NCBI GenBank assembly: GCA_963748925.1 | Contig: CAVVKG010000002.1 | Coordinates: forward strand, 62,001-126,000 | Source: Cryomorpha sp963748925 | GTDB taxonomy: Bacteria; Bacteroidota; Bacteroidia; Flavobacteriales_D; Cryomorphaceae | Reading direction: 5' to 3' | Length of the DNA: 64,000 nt | Part shown: one piece after another, positions 25,278 through 34,805 of the stretch | Position numbering within the stretch: the first letter of the stretch is position 1 | Layout of the letters: the number at the start of each line of letters is the position of its first letter | Translations under genes and position numbers: made by a program | Notes under the pieces: generated by a model | Told to the model about the DNA's origin: nothing | Databases searched by the model: none | The model's input: the letters and a program-made list of their open reading frames with translations, nothing else

Positions 25278-27326
25278 ATGATTCTACTCGCGAGCACAAC
25301 CCAAATACCTTTTTTAACCGAAATAGTTGTCATTCTGGGTCTTTCCATCCTGGTGATTTTCATCTTTCAGAAGCTAAATATCCCTGCTGTATTGGGATTT
25401 TTGGCCACCGGTGTTATGTTTGGTCCGCATGCTATTGGCTTTGTTCAGGCAGGCGAAGAGATAGAAATACTCAGCGAAATAGGTGTTATACTGCTGCTTT
25501 TTATCATAGGACTCGAGTTTAGCCTTAAAAGCTTAATGTCGATGAAAAAAGTGGTTCTCATTGGAGGATCTATGCAAGTGGGGCTCACTATTCTGTTGTC
25601 GGCGGCAGGAGCTTATTTGTTGGGCTTTGCTGTCAATAAGGCTTTTTTTCTCGGATTTTTGATAGCCTTAAGTTCCACTGCAATCGTCCTTAAAGTTTTG
25701 CAGGACAAAGGCCTTATGCGAACTCCCCATGGTAGGATAGCACTTGGTATACTTATTTTTCAGGATATTATCGTGGTGCCGATGATGCTCCTGACACCCA
25801 TTTTGGCAGGGCAGGATTCAAATGTTCTCATGTCGCTTTTAGTTCTTGCCGTAAAGGTAATTTTAGTAATCGGGATGGTTTACATTTTGGCGAGGCATTT
25901 GGTTCCCAGGATACTGCATGAAATTGCGCGTACCAGGAGTCGTGAACTCTTTCTGATTACCATTATAGTGATTTGTTTTTCAGTGGCTTATTTTACTTCT
26001 GTAATGGGGTTGTCGCTTGCACTGGGAGCCTTTATGGCAGGTCTCTGTATTAGCGAAAGCGAATATAGCCATCAGGCAACGGGTCTAATTATTCCTTTTA
26101 GGGAGATTTTTACGAGTTTCTTTTTCGTCTCAATAGGAATGTTGCTCGATTTGGGGTTTGTTTATGAAAATCTAGCAATGGTGGTGCTATTGACTTTGGG
26201 AGTATTTGTTCTAAAGTTTTCAATTATAACACTATCGACTCTGGCTTTAAAATACCCACTTAAGACGGGCGTAATCGTTGGTTTCAGTCTCTTTCAAGTG
26301 GGTGAGTTTGCCTTCATCCTCTCTAGAAGCGGAATGGATGTAGGTCTTCTCAACGAAAATACATATCAGTATTTTCTTTCTGTTTCAATATTGACAATGG
26401 GTATCACTCCATTTTTAATTGATTACGGCGATAGATTAGCCTTAGGGTTGCTCAAAACACCATTTAAGAAGCTGGCTTTTATGGAGAATTCAAGGAGTTC
26501 TCCTGAACCTGAGGCGGCAGAAATAGAAGATCTAAACGGTCATCTAATCATTATCGGGTACGGTACAAATGGCCAAAATGCCGCACGGACAGCTCGTAAG
26601 GCTGGAATTCCTTATGTAATTCTGGAGCTTGATGCTGACATTGTTCGAAAGGCCTCACTCGCAGGTGAGCCTATTATTTTTGGCGATGCCCGTAATAGCC
26701 ATATTTTAGACCATGTTAGAATTTTCAAGGCACGCGTGGCGGTGGTGGCGGTAGCCGATCACGACGATGCGCTTGTTATCGTTTCTCAAATTCGAGAAAT
26801 TTGTAAAACAGTGCATATCGTTATTAGGGCAAAAACTATTGCTCAATCGGAAGAGCTCTTAATGGGAGGTGCAACGGAAGCAATAAGCGAAGAGTTTGAG
26901 GCATCAGTAGAAGTTTTTGCGCGAATGCTCAATCAATTTTTAGTGAGCAACGATGACATTGATCAATACATTGAAACCATTCGCGATGAAACTTACAGTT
27001 CTATTCATAGCAATTATCATGTCTATAAAAGAAATGCCATCGAACTTTCCAAGCTAAAAACGGCCACTATCTTTTTGCATAAAGACTCCCTTCTTAACGA
27101 TAAGCATCTTGTTGAAGCCAATATTTTTCAAGACAATAAAGTTCGTGTAGTCGGCATATTACGAAACGGTAATCTATTTAAAGACTTTAATGGTGATTCG
27201 ATACTTCGAAGTCAGGACGAGATAATTATTACAGGATCAGAGTTGAATGTAAATATTTTTTTAGACCAATGGTCAGAACTAAATCCAAAAAAAATGCCTG
27301 ATCTTGAAGAAGTATCAGGCATTTAG
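25278..27326 (+). CDS. CPA2-family monovalent cation:proton antiporter (KefB/KefC-like) with TrkA domains
   Basis: A 682-residue membrane transporter. The N-terminal Na+/H+ exchanger domain (about 10-385) has roughly 12 helices, with FLIALSSTAIVLKVL and SLALGAFMAGLCISES, the motifs of the CPA2 pore. A TrkA-N (RCK) nucleotide-binding domain (about 415-530, starting HLIIIGYGTNGQNAAR) and a TrkA-C domain (last 80 residues, DEIIITGSELNV) follow. Such proteins exchange K+ or Na+ for protons under nucleotide control. The last codons form a hairpin that probably terminates the convergent gene. Confidence 0.88.
   Translation: MILLASTTQIPFLTEIVVILGLSILVIFIFQKLNIPAVLGFLATGVMFGPHAIGFVQAGEEIEILSEIGVILLLFIIGLEFSLKSLMSMKKVVLIGGSMQVGLTILLSAAGAYLLGFAVNKAFFLGFLIALSSTAIVLKVLQDKGLMRTPHGRIALGILIFQDIIVVPMMLLTPILAGQDSNVLMSLLVLAVKVILVIGMVYILARHLVPRILHEIARTRSRELFLITIIVICFSVAYFTSVMGLSLALGAFMAGLCISESEYSHQATGLIIPFREIFTSFFFVSIGMLLDLGFVYENLAMVVLLTLGVFVLKFSIITLSTLALKYPLKTGVIVGFSLFQVGEFAFILSRSGMDVGLLNENTYQYFLSVSILTMGITPFLIDYGDRLALGLLKTPFKKLAFMENSRSSPEPEAAEIEDLNGHLIIIGYGTNGQNAARTARKAGIPYVILELDADIVRKASLAGEPIIFGDARNSHILDHVRIFKARVAVVAVADHDDALVIVSQIREICKTVHIVIRAKTIAQSEELLMGGATEAISEEFEASVEVFARMLNQFLVSNDDIDQYIETIRDETYSSIHSNYHVYKRNAIELSKLKTATIFLHKDSLLNDKHLVEANIFQDNKVRVVGILRNGNLFKDFNGDSILRSQDEIIITGSELNVNIFLDQWSELNPKKMPDLEEVSGI
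27292..27324 (-). terminator. Intrinsic terminator of the SET gene, located inside the antiporter coding end
   Basis: Perfect 11-bp stem (AAATGCCTGAT at 27292-27302 with ATCAGGCATTT at 27314-27324). On the minus strand it runs into eight T. It sits 22 bases past the stop of the minus-strand SET gene, within the last codons of the antiporter. Confidence 0.7.
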
Positions 27327-27345
27327 TAAATTTAGAAAGTGGTGC

Positions 27346-27954
27346 TTACTCCGAGACGGCTTTAGTTTTGCCATTTGGAAAATAGCAGTTTAAAATTGAA
27401 TCCATCTCGGATGCTCCCTTGCTGATTTCAATCGATTTTTTCCAGGTTTCATCGCTAAGCATTGACCTTAGAGGCTGTTCGCACGTAGCTATTTGCTTAA
27501 AAGCATCTTCTAAATGCTTGTCCCAAACCTTATGATATTTCAAAAGATCGTCGGGATAAACAACTTTTCTTTCAGTTCCTTCATCTACACCTCTAAAAGG
27601 AGAGTCAATGTTTAAGTAGCCGTAATCATCGGTTAGTTGCTCCCCCGGCTGAATATCGCGTATAGCAATTTCAAAATCGTAAGCAGTGGTCAAACAGTTT
27701 GAATTAAAACTGTGGTTTACAAACCGTGAGATATCCCAACACAATACCAGATTACCCTTATTATTTCTGAAACAATATGTGTCTAGAATTTCCTGATACA
27801 TCGGGTCTAGCTCTTTAACTTTTTCAGGATCAAATTCCCGATCGAGTTTGTCTAAAGCCCAGGTAATTGTGCCTTTAGGTATTAACTCTGTGGCTACGAC
27901 TCCGTAGCCGATTTCCTTACTTATAAATTTTAATTCTGTTTTTGGGTGTATCAT
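27346..27954 (-). CDS. SET domain-containing protein-lysine methyltransferase-like protein
   Basis: 202 residues with a compact SET domain: GYGVVATELIPKGTITW (about 16-32), the S-adenosylmethionine-binding RFVNHSFNSNC (77-87) and GEQLTDDYGYLN (104-115) with the catalytic-type tyrosine. There is no post-SET zinc cluster. SET proteins transfer methyl groups to lysine. In bacteria targets are poorly known; some modify secreted or chromatin-like proteins. The C-terminal 60 residues are helical and unassigned. It converges on the antiporter with a 19-base gap. Confidence 0.78.
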   Translation of the reverse strand: MIHPKTELKFISKEIGYGVVATELIPKGTITWALDKLDREFDPEKVKELDPMYQEILDTYCFRNNKGNLVLCWDISRFVNHSFNSNCLTTAYDFEIAIRDIQPGEQLTDDYGYLNIDSPFRGVDEGTERKVVYPDDLLKYHKVWDKHLEDAFKQIATCEQPLRSMLSDETWKKSIEISKGASEMDSILNCYFPNGKTKAVSE

Positions 27955-28441
27955 TTATATTCGTTTAATGGGTGAAATATCAGTAATATGCAGACTAATT
28001 TTTCTAAATATAAAAAATTTTAATTTACTGAAAATAAGGTGAATACTTTAATTTTTAATCGAACCGAATTTAAAGGGATAAAAAGATAACTTAATTTTCG
28101 AGAAACGAAGAGAAAATTTTGAGTTATAATTGGACTATTGATAAACTCGTAAATGATTTATCTATTTTCAATGCGTTGTCTACCAAAAAACCTTAAGGCT
28201 TGACTAATGAACAAAGTACGGATGTACTTGAGTTCATTTAAGAATGAATGTGAAGTTGTTATGAGTATTTCAAGTCCATTTTCGCTATTCTCCGGTAGTT
28301 TAAATGCACATTAGCCGGCATTTATTCATCATTGCAAAGGGCCTAAAAAGAGGTTTACCGATTGGAAATGTTTTTTTGGCAGCTAGCACTTTTAAGAGGA
28401 GAATTCTCAAAGCCTGAAACAAGTCAGATTTGCCAGGTTTC
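27955..28441. other. Intergenic region of 487 bases
   Basis: I see no convincing promoter box, terminator, RNA gene or conserved ORF. It lies between the SET gene promoter side and the end of the four-gene operon, so it should hold the SET promoter and the operon's terminator, but neither is recognisable. Confidence 0.4.
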
Positions 28442-29539
28442 TTACTTCAACTGATTCGGTATTTTTAGTTCAAATGTAGTTCCATCCCCTAATTCAGATT
28501 TCACATGGACCTCGGCTTTTAATTTTTCAATAGCTCCCTTAGCCAAATATAGTCCAAGCCCTGTACTTTTCGTATCTTTATTATCGGCGCTGCGATAAAA
28601 CATATCGTAAATATTTGGTAATTCCGATTCTGCAATACCAATTCCAAAATCCTCTATTTTGACGTGTAACATGTCATCTTCCAGGTTGGCGTCTATATTG
28701 ACTTCATAAGAATCCGCACCTTTTTTCCCATATTTCACTGCATTGGATATAATGTTGCTCAGACAAATTTTCAAGCGCATTTTATCAGTGTGCAGTTCAC
28801 CGGCACCCCGATAGGTGAAGTTGATTTTTGCCTTGCTGTGGTAAGCAGTCAGAGATTCGATAATATCGTCAATTAGTGGCTTTACCTGGATAGGCTCAAT
28901 GCTAATTTCAGACTTAAAGTTTCTATAATAGTCCAGCGTAGTTTGAATATATGTGTCCATTTTAACCACACTTTTTTCCATAAGCTCAAAAAATTGAGTT
29001 TGGCCCTCTACTTCTTTTTCAAGCTTAGCCAGATTTATGAGCCCTAACATAGACATTAATGGAGCTCTTAAATCATGGGAAACACTGTAGACAAATCTGT
29101 TCAATTCGGAATTCGTTTTACGGAGTTCTTCGTTTTTTTTCTTTAGAGCAATGCGCGCTTCGAACATTGAAAAACCTGTTTCCAACGTAGCTTGCATGAG
29201 GTCGTTGTTCCACGGCTTGACTAAATATTTATCAATTTGCCCTTTGTTTACTGCCTCAATAACTGTCTGAGAACTCGTATAGGCGGTAAGCAATATGCGA
29301 ATTGGGTCAGGATTTTGCGAATACAATTTCTCAAAAAAATCAACACCAGTTACTTCAGGCATTCTTTGATCTGCAATTACAATTTGAGGCGCAATGGTCT
29401 TCAAAGCTTCGAATGCTTCGTCGGCCGAATTAGCCAGGTGGACATCATAATCTCTTCTGAAACTCGCTTTAAAGGCACTGAGGTTGTGAATCTCATCATC
29501 CACATAAAGAATTGATATTTTATTGCTTACAGCTGTCAT
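28442..29539 (-). CDS. Receiver-histidine kinase hybrid
   Basis: 365 residues with a receiver domain (about 8-125, acceptor Asp57 in IADQRMP, KPW at 108-110), a helical linker, a HisKA region with phospho-His155 (SVSHDLRAPL), and the ATPase domain (NAVKYGK, DFGIGI, GLGLYLAKG). No membrane segment, so it senses through its receiver. It is the last gene of a four-gene operon; its start overlaps the upstream kinase stop by one base (TAATG). Its receiver is close to that of the divergent response regulator at 34806. Confidence 0.88.
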   Translation of the reverse strand: MTAVSNKISILYVDDEIHNLSAFKASFRRDYDVHLANSADEAFEALKTIAPQIVIADQRMPEVTGVDFFEKLYSQNPDPIRILLTAYTSSQTVIEAVNKGQIDKYLVKPWNNDLMQATLETGFSMFEARIALKKKNEELRKTNSELNRFVYSVSHDLRAPLMSMLGLINLAKLEKEVEGQTQFFELMEKSVVKMDTYIQTTLDYYRNFKSEISIEPIQVKPLIDDIIESLTAYHSKAKINFTYRGAGELHTDKMRLKICLSNIISNAVKYGKKGADSYEVNIDANLEDDMLHVKIEDFGIGIAESELPNIYDMFYRSADNKDTKSTGLGLYLAKGAIEKLKAEVHVKSELGDGTTFELKIPNQLK

Positions 29540-31692
29540 TAGTCTTCATTAATCATAAGTTCTGATTTTATGGGAAGCTTTATTATAAATTTCGTTCCTT
29601 TATTTACCTCCGAATCTACTTTGATTTCTCCGTTATGTCTTTCGATAATATTGAAAGATATACTCAATCCCAAACCGGTTCCTTCGCCAACCTCTTTTGT
29701 GGTGAAAAAAGGCTCAAAAATTTGCTTTTTATACTCATCCGGTATGCCCGGACCGTTATCTTCAAAACTAATGTAAGCAAATTCCTCTTCGTGCCAAGAC
29801 TTTATATTTAAAAATGAATCATGATTTTCTTCTTTTTCTCCAAGAGCCTGCAAAGCATTATTTAAAATATTCATAAAGACCTGATTAATTTTACCAGGTA
29901 AGCATTCTACCTTGGGTATATCTCCTAGATCCAAATTGATTTTTACATTATCGGGTATGGTGCTACGCAAGATAATTAAAGTAGATTCGAGACCTTCATT
30001 AATGTCTACATATTTTAAGCTGCTTTCATCCAATCGGCTAAAGTTTTTTAATCCCTTTACGATTTCGGCTGTTCTCAAAGCGCCTTCCTGAATTCCATCG
30101 AGTAAATTGTCGATTTCATTCTTTACGTACTCAATATCAATTTGTTTCTTGAAGGCTTCAATATTGATTTTCTCACTTTCGAACTCATCCTTGGTACGAA
30201 CACTTTCGTATTTATCTAACACGTCGACCAAGTCTTTAATATCATATTTCAAAGGCTTGATATTGGCAAGTACAAAATTGATAGGGTTATTAATTTCATG
30301 GGCAATACCAGCGGTAAGCTGTCCGAGAGATGCCATTTTTTCAGCATCTACAAGCTGACTTTGAGCTGCTTGAAGATCGCGGAGGGTAATGGATAACTGT
30401 TTATTTGATGTTTCCAGGTCGAGTGTTCTGACACTCACTTTTTCTTCGAGAAATACGTTTTGTTCTCTGACAATTTTTTCGTTTTCCTTCGAAATTCTGA
30501 GAGCATCGGCCTGTGATTGTGCCTTTTCCTTTTTCAGTATATTTATTCTATCGGCCAAAGCCAGGGAAAGCAAGATTACTTCCACAGCACTTCCTGAAAG
30601 TAACAAGTAATTGGTGAAGGGGTTAGAGGGCAAAATGCCCGCGTCTTTTAGAGAATAAACCACTATTCCTACGACCAAAAAGCTCCAAGCCAATAAATAA
30701 AATTTAGCAGGCGTATAACCACTCCGGTAAACTACGACGCTCGTACCAAATATGAAAAATCCAACAGCTCCTATTCCAAATTGGGCCGCCACATGCACTA
30801 CCGGATTGACAGAAAACAAAGTGGCGATAAATATTATAGCGAAATAAGCAATGATAAACTTGGATATTTTGTGCAGTCGTGTTGCATAAATCCGAGTACG
30901 AAGAAATTCTCGAAGAAAAATAATGGACGAGATACTTACCAGGCAGGTGAAGAGGTAAACACTTCTGCTGGCTAACCATGAATTTTCAGGCCATAAATAA
31001 AGATGGGTGTATCCTTCAAGTGCCGCCTGGGTTAAAGAAACGAAGAATACATATACCACATATATTAAGTAACTCCGGTCCCTAATACTCAGGTATATGA
31101 AAAAATTGTAGAACATCATGATAAACATGAGTCCGAAGTAGGCTCCAAAAAGAATATTTGAATTTTGAGCCATCTTCCATGTTGCCGTGGGTGTGGCAAT
31201 ATATATGGGCAATACTATCTGCTCTTTAGTGGCAATTCTCAAATAAATTTTGTTTGATTCCCCTGTTGAAAGCGTAAAAGGGATTCGAATATTTCGTTCT
31301 GTATTATATTTTACCTCGGTCCGTGAAAATGCTTCTCCTACAGTATAATGAGCAAGGAGAGAATCATTCGTATTAAGGATGTAGAGGTCCATCGTATCAA
31401 GCAAGGATTGATTGATAAGGATATTGAAGCGATTCTGGTCTGATTTATTTATTACTGTAGTTCTAACCCAGTAGGCGCCTCTGGTGAAACCGAGATTAGG
31501 ACGAGCTGACTGATTTTTTTCAAATTGTTTATTCCGTAAATCACTATAGGTCAGATCGGCACTCTCATCATTATATACGCCCAATTCCTCTCCTAATACT
31601 TTTATCTCGAAGTCATTATCAATAATCAGCTCATTTTGAGCGAGGGCTAGAATCTGCTGCAAGAGCAGTATTATCAATAAAAAATATTTCAT
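29539..31692 (-). CDS. 7TM-DISM receptor histidine kinase
   Basis: 717 residues with a signal peptide (about 1-19). A periplasmic DISMED2-like ligand domain spans about 25-170 and includes FTRGAYWVRTTVINKS. A 7TM-DISM block of seven helices lies at about 180-380, a coiled coil at 385-450, a HisKA domain with His465 (AGIAHEINNP), and an HATPase ending GLGLSISFNIIERHNGEI. Proteins of this class bind small molecules outside the cell and signal inside. Its start overlaps the acyltransferase stop by 4 bases (ATGA), which ties the receptor to that enzyme. Confidence 0.9.
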   Translation of the reverse strand: MKYFLLIILLLQQILALAQNELIIDNDFEIKVLGEELGVYNDESADLTYSDLRNKQFEKNQSARPNLGFTRGAYWVRTTVINKSDQNRFNILINQSLLDTMDLYILNTNDSLLAHYTVGEAFSRTEVKYNTERNIRIPFTLSTGESNKIYLRIATKEQIVLPIYIATPTATWKMAQNSNILFGAYFGLMFIMMFYNFFIYLSIRDRSYLIYVVYVFFVSLTQAALEGYTHLYLWPENSWLASRSVYLFTCLVSISSIIFLREFLRTRIYATRLHKISKFIIAYFAIIFIATLFSVNPVVHVAAQFGIGAVGFFIFGTSVVVYRSGYTPAKFYLLAWSFLVVGIVVYSLKDAGILPSNPFTNYLLLSGSAVEVILLSLALADRINILKKEKAQSQADALRISKENEKIVREQNVFLEEKVSVRTLDLETSNKQLSITLRDLQAAQSQLVDAEKMASLGQLTAGIAHEINNPINFVLANIKPLKYDIKDLVDVLDKYESVRTKDEFESEKINIEAFKKQIDIEYVKNEIDNLLDGIQEGALRTAEIVKGLKNFSRLDESSLKYVDINEGLESTLIILRSTIPDNVKINLDLGDIPKVECLPGKINQVFMNILNNALQALGEKEENHDSFLNIKSWHEEEFAYISFEDNGPGIPDEYKKQIFEPFFTTKEVGEGTGLGLSISFNIIERHNGEIKVDSEVNKGTKFIIKLPIKSELMINED

Positions 31693-32408
31693 TTAAAGGC
31701 GTAATCAATAGCACCAACACTTTTGAGATTCAGGTCATGGCTGTATAGTATATCATTTCCCGAGCCTAAGGTTTCAATTCGCTCTAAATTCGGGTTAGCC
31801 CTAAGCGCAAGAATCTTCTCTTTATACATTCCGAATGTATATTCTAAAGTTTCTGGATTCATAGATAATACGCGCGCAACATAATTAGAGTTCGGATAAA
31901 TGAATTCACCGTTGTTTCCCAGGCTGGTTTCAATACGATAACCCATTTGACGAGCTATTTTTAAGGTGTAGGCAGCTACAATGGTAAATATGGAAGTTAT
32001 TGGAAGCTGACTACATAAAGCCATGCCTGCAACTACCAGGTTTATCGTTACACCCATATTCGGTGCTTTCGATCTACTATTCCAAAGGCCGCAAAGTTCT
32101 GAAGTACCACCGGATAAGGCATAATGGTTTACCATATCGTGTATGCTTGGATCAAAATCTGAAACGGCATCTTCCACAGGTAATGGGTGAATACCGTCAG
32201 CAATTTGTATGCGGATACCACCTAGCAAATCGCGGTCATCCCGGTCGTATGCCATAATAACATATACGTTTGGATTGTATGCCCAGCTAACATTGTTGGT
32301 CGTAATATTGCCTAAATTAAACCCCTCTAATACTTTTTTGTGGCCTTCGGCAAATTCATAACATGTTGCTTCTTCATCAATGGCTCTAAATGCACGGAGC
32401 TGAATCAT
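31689..32408 (-). CDS. GNAT / autoinducer-synthase-like acyltransferase (weak match)
   Basis: 239 residues, cytoplasmic. Predicted strands NVYVIMAYDRD and LLGGIRIQIADG are followed by SELCGLWNSR at 103-112. This placement resembles the conserved acidic and arginine residues that follow the second strand in LuxI- and FeeM-type acyl transferases. It is not a close match to any family I know. The start overlaps the ThiF-nitroreductase stop by one base (TAATG) and its stop overlaps the 7TM kinase start by four. I infer it acylates a product of the upstream enzyme; an unrelated function is possible. Confidence 0.45.
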   Translation of the reverse strand: MIQLRAFRAIDEEATCYEFAEGHKKVLEGFNLGNITTNNVSWAYNPNVYVIMAYDRDDRDLLGGIRIQIADGIHPLPVEDAVSDFDPSIHDMVNHYALSGGTSELCGLWNSRSKAPNMGVTINLVVAGMALCSQLPITSIFTIVAAYTLKIARQMGYRIETSLGNNGEFIYPNSNYVARVLSMNPETLEYTFGMYKEKILALRANPNLERIETLGSGNDILYSHDLNLKSVGAIDYAFK

Positions 32409-34690
32409 TATCTCTTTTGAAAGTGTTCGTTCATATCTCTTCTATATGATTTTACAACCGGCTTTTGGCTGTAAAATAAACGGAAAATAAAAACGGGCTT
32501 TTTCGTGGTTAGCGGGCTAATGATAGAATGTAATTGATCTGAGGCAAATTGTAAATCCTCTGCCTGGCCTTTTGTTAAGTCTTTTTGAGTTTCTAATCGT
32601 TGCAATATAAGACTTATTGGTGACTGTGGTTGAAAACCGATTTTTTTCGCATTTGCACCGATCCAAACACGTTCTAAATCTCTTCCGGCCTTTATGAAAT
32701 CAATAGGGGAGTGGCTGGGTCTTGTTATAATTCCAAGAGCTGAAGCGGCGCTGGTACTCTTTTTTGAAAGTTTTTCAAAGGCTGTTCCTCCGCCCCATTC
32801 CACAAGTTTGTCAATCACTTTTTTCTCTCTTGCCAGCTTAAAACCTGTGAGTTCACCTACAGTTAAGTCAACAGTAGAAATGTCAATTCCATCTCGGGTT
32901 TCTGCGGCTTCTTCAGGACTCCAGCGCATTTCTTCTATGAAATTTTGATGGCCAATAGGGTGCATAATCCGAAAACGCTCAGCAAATGCAATAACTTGCG
33001 ATAAGGCTTCTTTCGAGTCGGAATCATCGATGATCAGCAGTTCCGACCCGTTTTTTTTGGCGATGCTCTTCAGGTACTGGATTTGTTCAGCGCTTATTTT
33101 ATCGCCAGGCTCAATATTTCTATTGGTTTCGCGGTCAAATATATGCTGAGATAAGAATTGATCTTCCCGATCAAAATCAGCACTACTTTTAAATGTCAAA
33201 TTTGCTGTCACATCTTCTCTTTCGGGATTTGGAAAGTAGTTGACGGAAGTCAATAAGTTCTCATTCACAGCTCCAAGAACAGCATTTTCCAGCGAAGCTC
33301 CAAGAGCGATGTAAGAAGCTATGTAATTGTGATCTAAGAAGCTACTCACCAAATTAGTGTCCTGTTTTAATTGAAGAACACCACTTGAAAATGTCCATCG
33401 CCAAGGTTGTAAATTACCCCCTGAAGGTGCGTGGCAGGCCGCTTTTGCAATTCTGTCTATTGAAGAATCAGAAACCTCTTCTTCGCTTGATGTTACCGAA
33501 GGCAGTGGACCAAAGTCAACATCTTTCGAATCTATATTTTGAAATTGGATTGCATCCGTAGCAAGCTCAGCTTTATTGCCAATAATGGCTTCCACATCTA
33601 CATAATATCTACCTGACTCATTATATTGATCTAGGAATATTCGTCTTACTACATCCGCAGTGATGCCGCCTCCAAGAGTTACAGCTGAGGCCAATTGAGG
33701 CCAGGTGGTAATCGTTTCACCAATTTCGAGCATGCTTGCTTTAGCTCGGGTAGAAATTGTTTCGGCTCCTACAATGGCGAGCATGTAAGGAATTTTGTCT
33801 TCGTTGGTTTTAAGTGATTTAAGTTTTTCCGGATTTAAATCACCGATGGTGCCGTGAAGCAGAGGTCGGTCTGGCTCTAAGTCAAATCTTTCTACATCCA
33901 CCATTCCACGGTCGCTCGCCTCCATCACTACTGGGATTTTCATCTCACGAGCTTTAAATCTGCTTAAAACCTTAATGTCCAATCCATCACATTCGTCAAT
34001 AAGCAGGTCAAGATTACCTCCTTTCGTAAAAAAGTCGTTTAAGTTTTCTTCTGTAAGACCCTCAGTAAAGCAGGTTATTTTCAAATAGGGGTCAATCTCC
34101 ATAATTTCTCTCGCCACAGCATATACTTTGCTCAGACCCATATTGTGAACCCCTGTTCTTATCCGGTTTAAGTTGGTTAGTTCCAGAAGATCAAAATCTG
34201 CAAGTCTCAATTCACCAAAGCTTCGCTCCATTGCCATAGTTACGGCCACCGACTGACCCACAGATAATCCGATGAGGCCCACTTTCTTCGTAGATAATTT
34301 GTCTCGTTCAGCAGGACTTATTTTATAGTAATTCCGATTTGTTCTAACCTGAATAAACTCTTTCTCGTCAAGTATGTGCACCATTCGGTTAGACCAGGGA
34401 TAGTAAACCCAAATTCCATAAGTATCCTGATTTTCACCATTGAAGTGCTTTTCTGTTGCTATATCAAGTGCTTCTCCACTCAATCTTTGCCTGGGATACA
34501 TACATTTCACAAGCTCTTTTACTTGATCGACTATTTCGTCTGTGACAACTGGTTTGTAATTTTCCAGAATATCTAAAAAGGCATCGAGTTCATTCGCTTT
34601 TTTTAGCTTAAAAAGCTGCGGTCTCCATGATTTTGTATCAGCCTTTGCCGAGGTAAATAGCTTTTCTTCTAATATTCCTGTGTCAATCAT
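32408..34690 (-). CDS. ThiF (E1-like) - nitroreductase fusion, Rv1355c/MoeY-like
   Basis: A 760-residue cytoplasmic protein. An N-terminal helical region is followed by an adenylating ThiF/MoeB domain at about 134-350: Rossmann start KVGLIGLSVGQS, ELTNLNRIRTG for ATP, and IDECDGL with Asp235 at the site of the metal-binding aspartate. The zinc CxxC pairs of MoeB are absent. A nitroreductase domain at about 408-740 has the FMN signature ACHAPSGGNLQPW (418-430) and a C-terminal ERVWIGANAKKIGFQP. The fusion is typical of M. tuberculosis Rv1355c, of unknown function. First gene of the operon. Confidence 0.8.
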   Translation of the reverse strand: MIDTGILEEKLFTSAKADTKSWRPQLFKLKKANELDAFLDILENYKPVVTDEIVDQVKELVKCMYPRQRLSGEALDIATEKHFNGENQDTYGIWVYYPWSNRMVHILDEKEFIQVRTNRNYYKISPAERDKLSTKKVGLIGLSVGQSVAVTMAMERSFGELRLADFDLLELTNLNRIRTGVHNMGLSKVYAVAREIMEIDPYLKITCFTEGLTEENLNDFFTKGGNLDLLIDECDGLDIKVLSRFKAREMKIPVVMEASDRGMVDVERFDLEPDRPLLHGTIGDLNPEKLKSLKTNEDKIPYMLAIVGAETISTRAKASMLEIGETITTWPQLASAVTLGGGITADVVRRIFLDQYNESGRYYVDVEAIIGNKAELATDAIQFQNIDSKDVDFGPLPSVTSSEEEVSDSSIDRIAKAACHAPSGGNLQPWRWTFSSGVLQLKQDTNLVSSFLDHNYIASYIALGASLENAVLGAVNENLLTSVNYFPNPEREDVTANLTFKSSADFDREDQFLSQHIFDRETNRNIEPGDKISAEQIQYLKSIAKKNGSELLIIDDSDSKEALSQVIAFAERFRIMHPIGHQNFIEEMRWSPEEAAETRDGIDISTVDLTVGELTGFKLAREKKVIDKLVEWGGGTAFEKLSKKSTSAASALGIITRPSHSPIDFIKAGRDLERVWIGANAKKIGFQPQSPISLILQRLETQKDLTKGQAEDLQFASDQLHSIISPLTTKKPVFIFRLFYSQKPVVKSYRRDMNEHFQKR

Positions 34691-34805
34691 GTCTCTTGCA
34701 ATGATTTTTTGAGTTATTTTGATACCTTCGAATCTATGAAGAAAATGTATTTATTAACGATTTTATCGTAAAATTTAGACGAGTTATATAAAGGAGTACG
34801 ACAAT

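Noticed and set aside
32408..34690. Antiphage ubiquitin-like (E1/E2/JAB) system
   Set aside because: There is an E1-like domain, but no E2, JAB peptidase or nucleotidyltransferase nearby; the partner genes are an acyltransferase-like protein and kinases.
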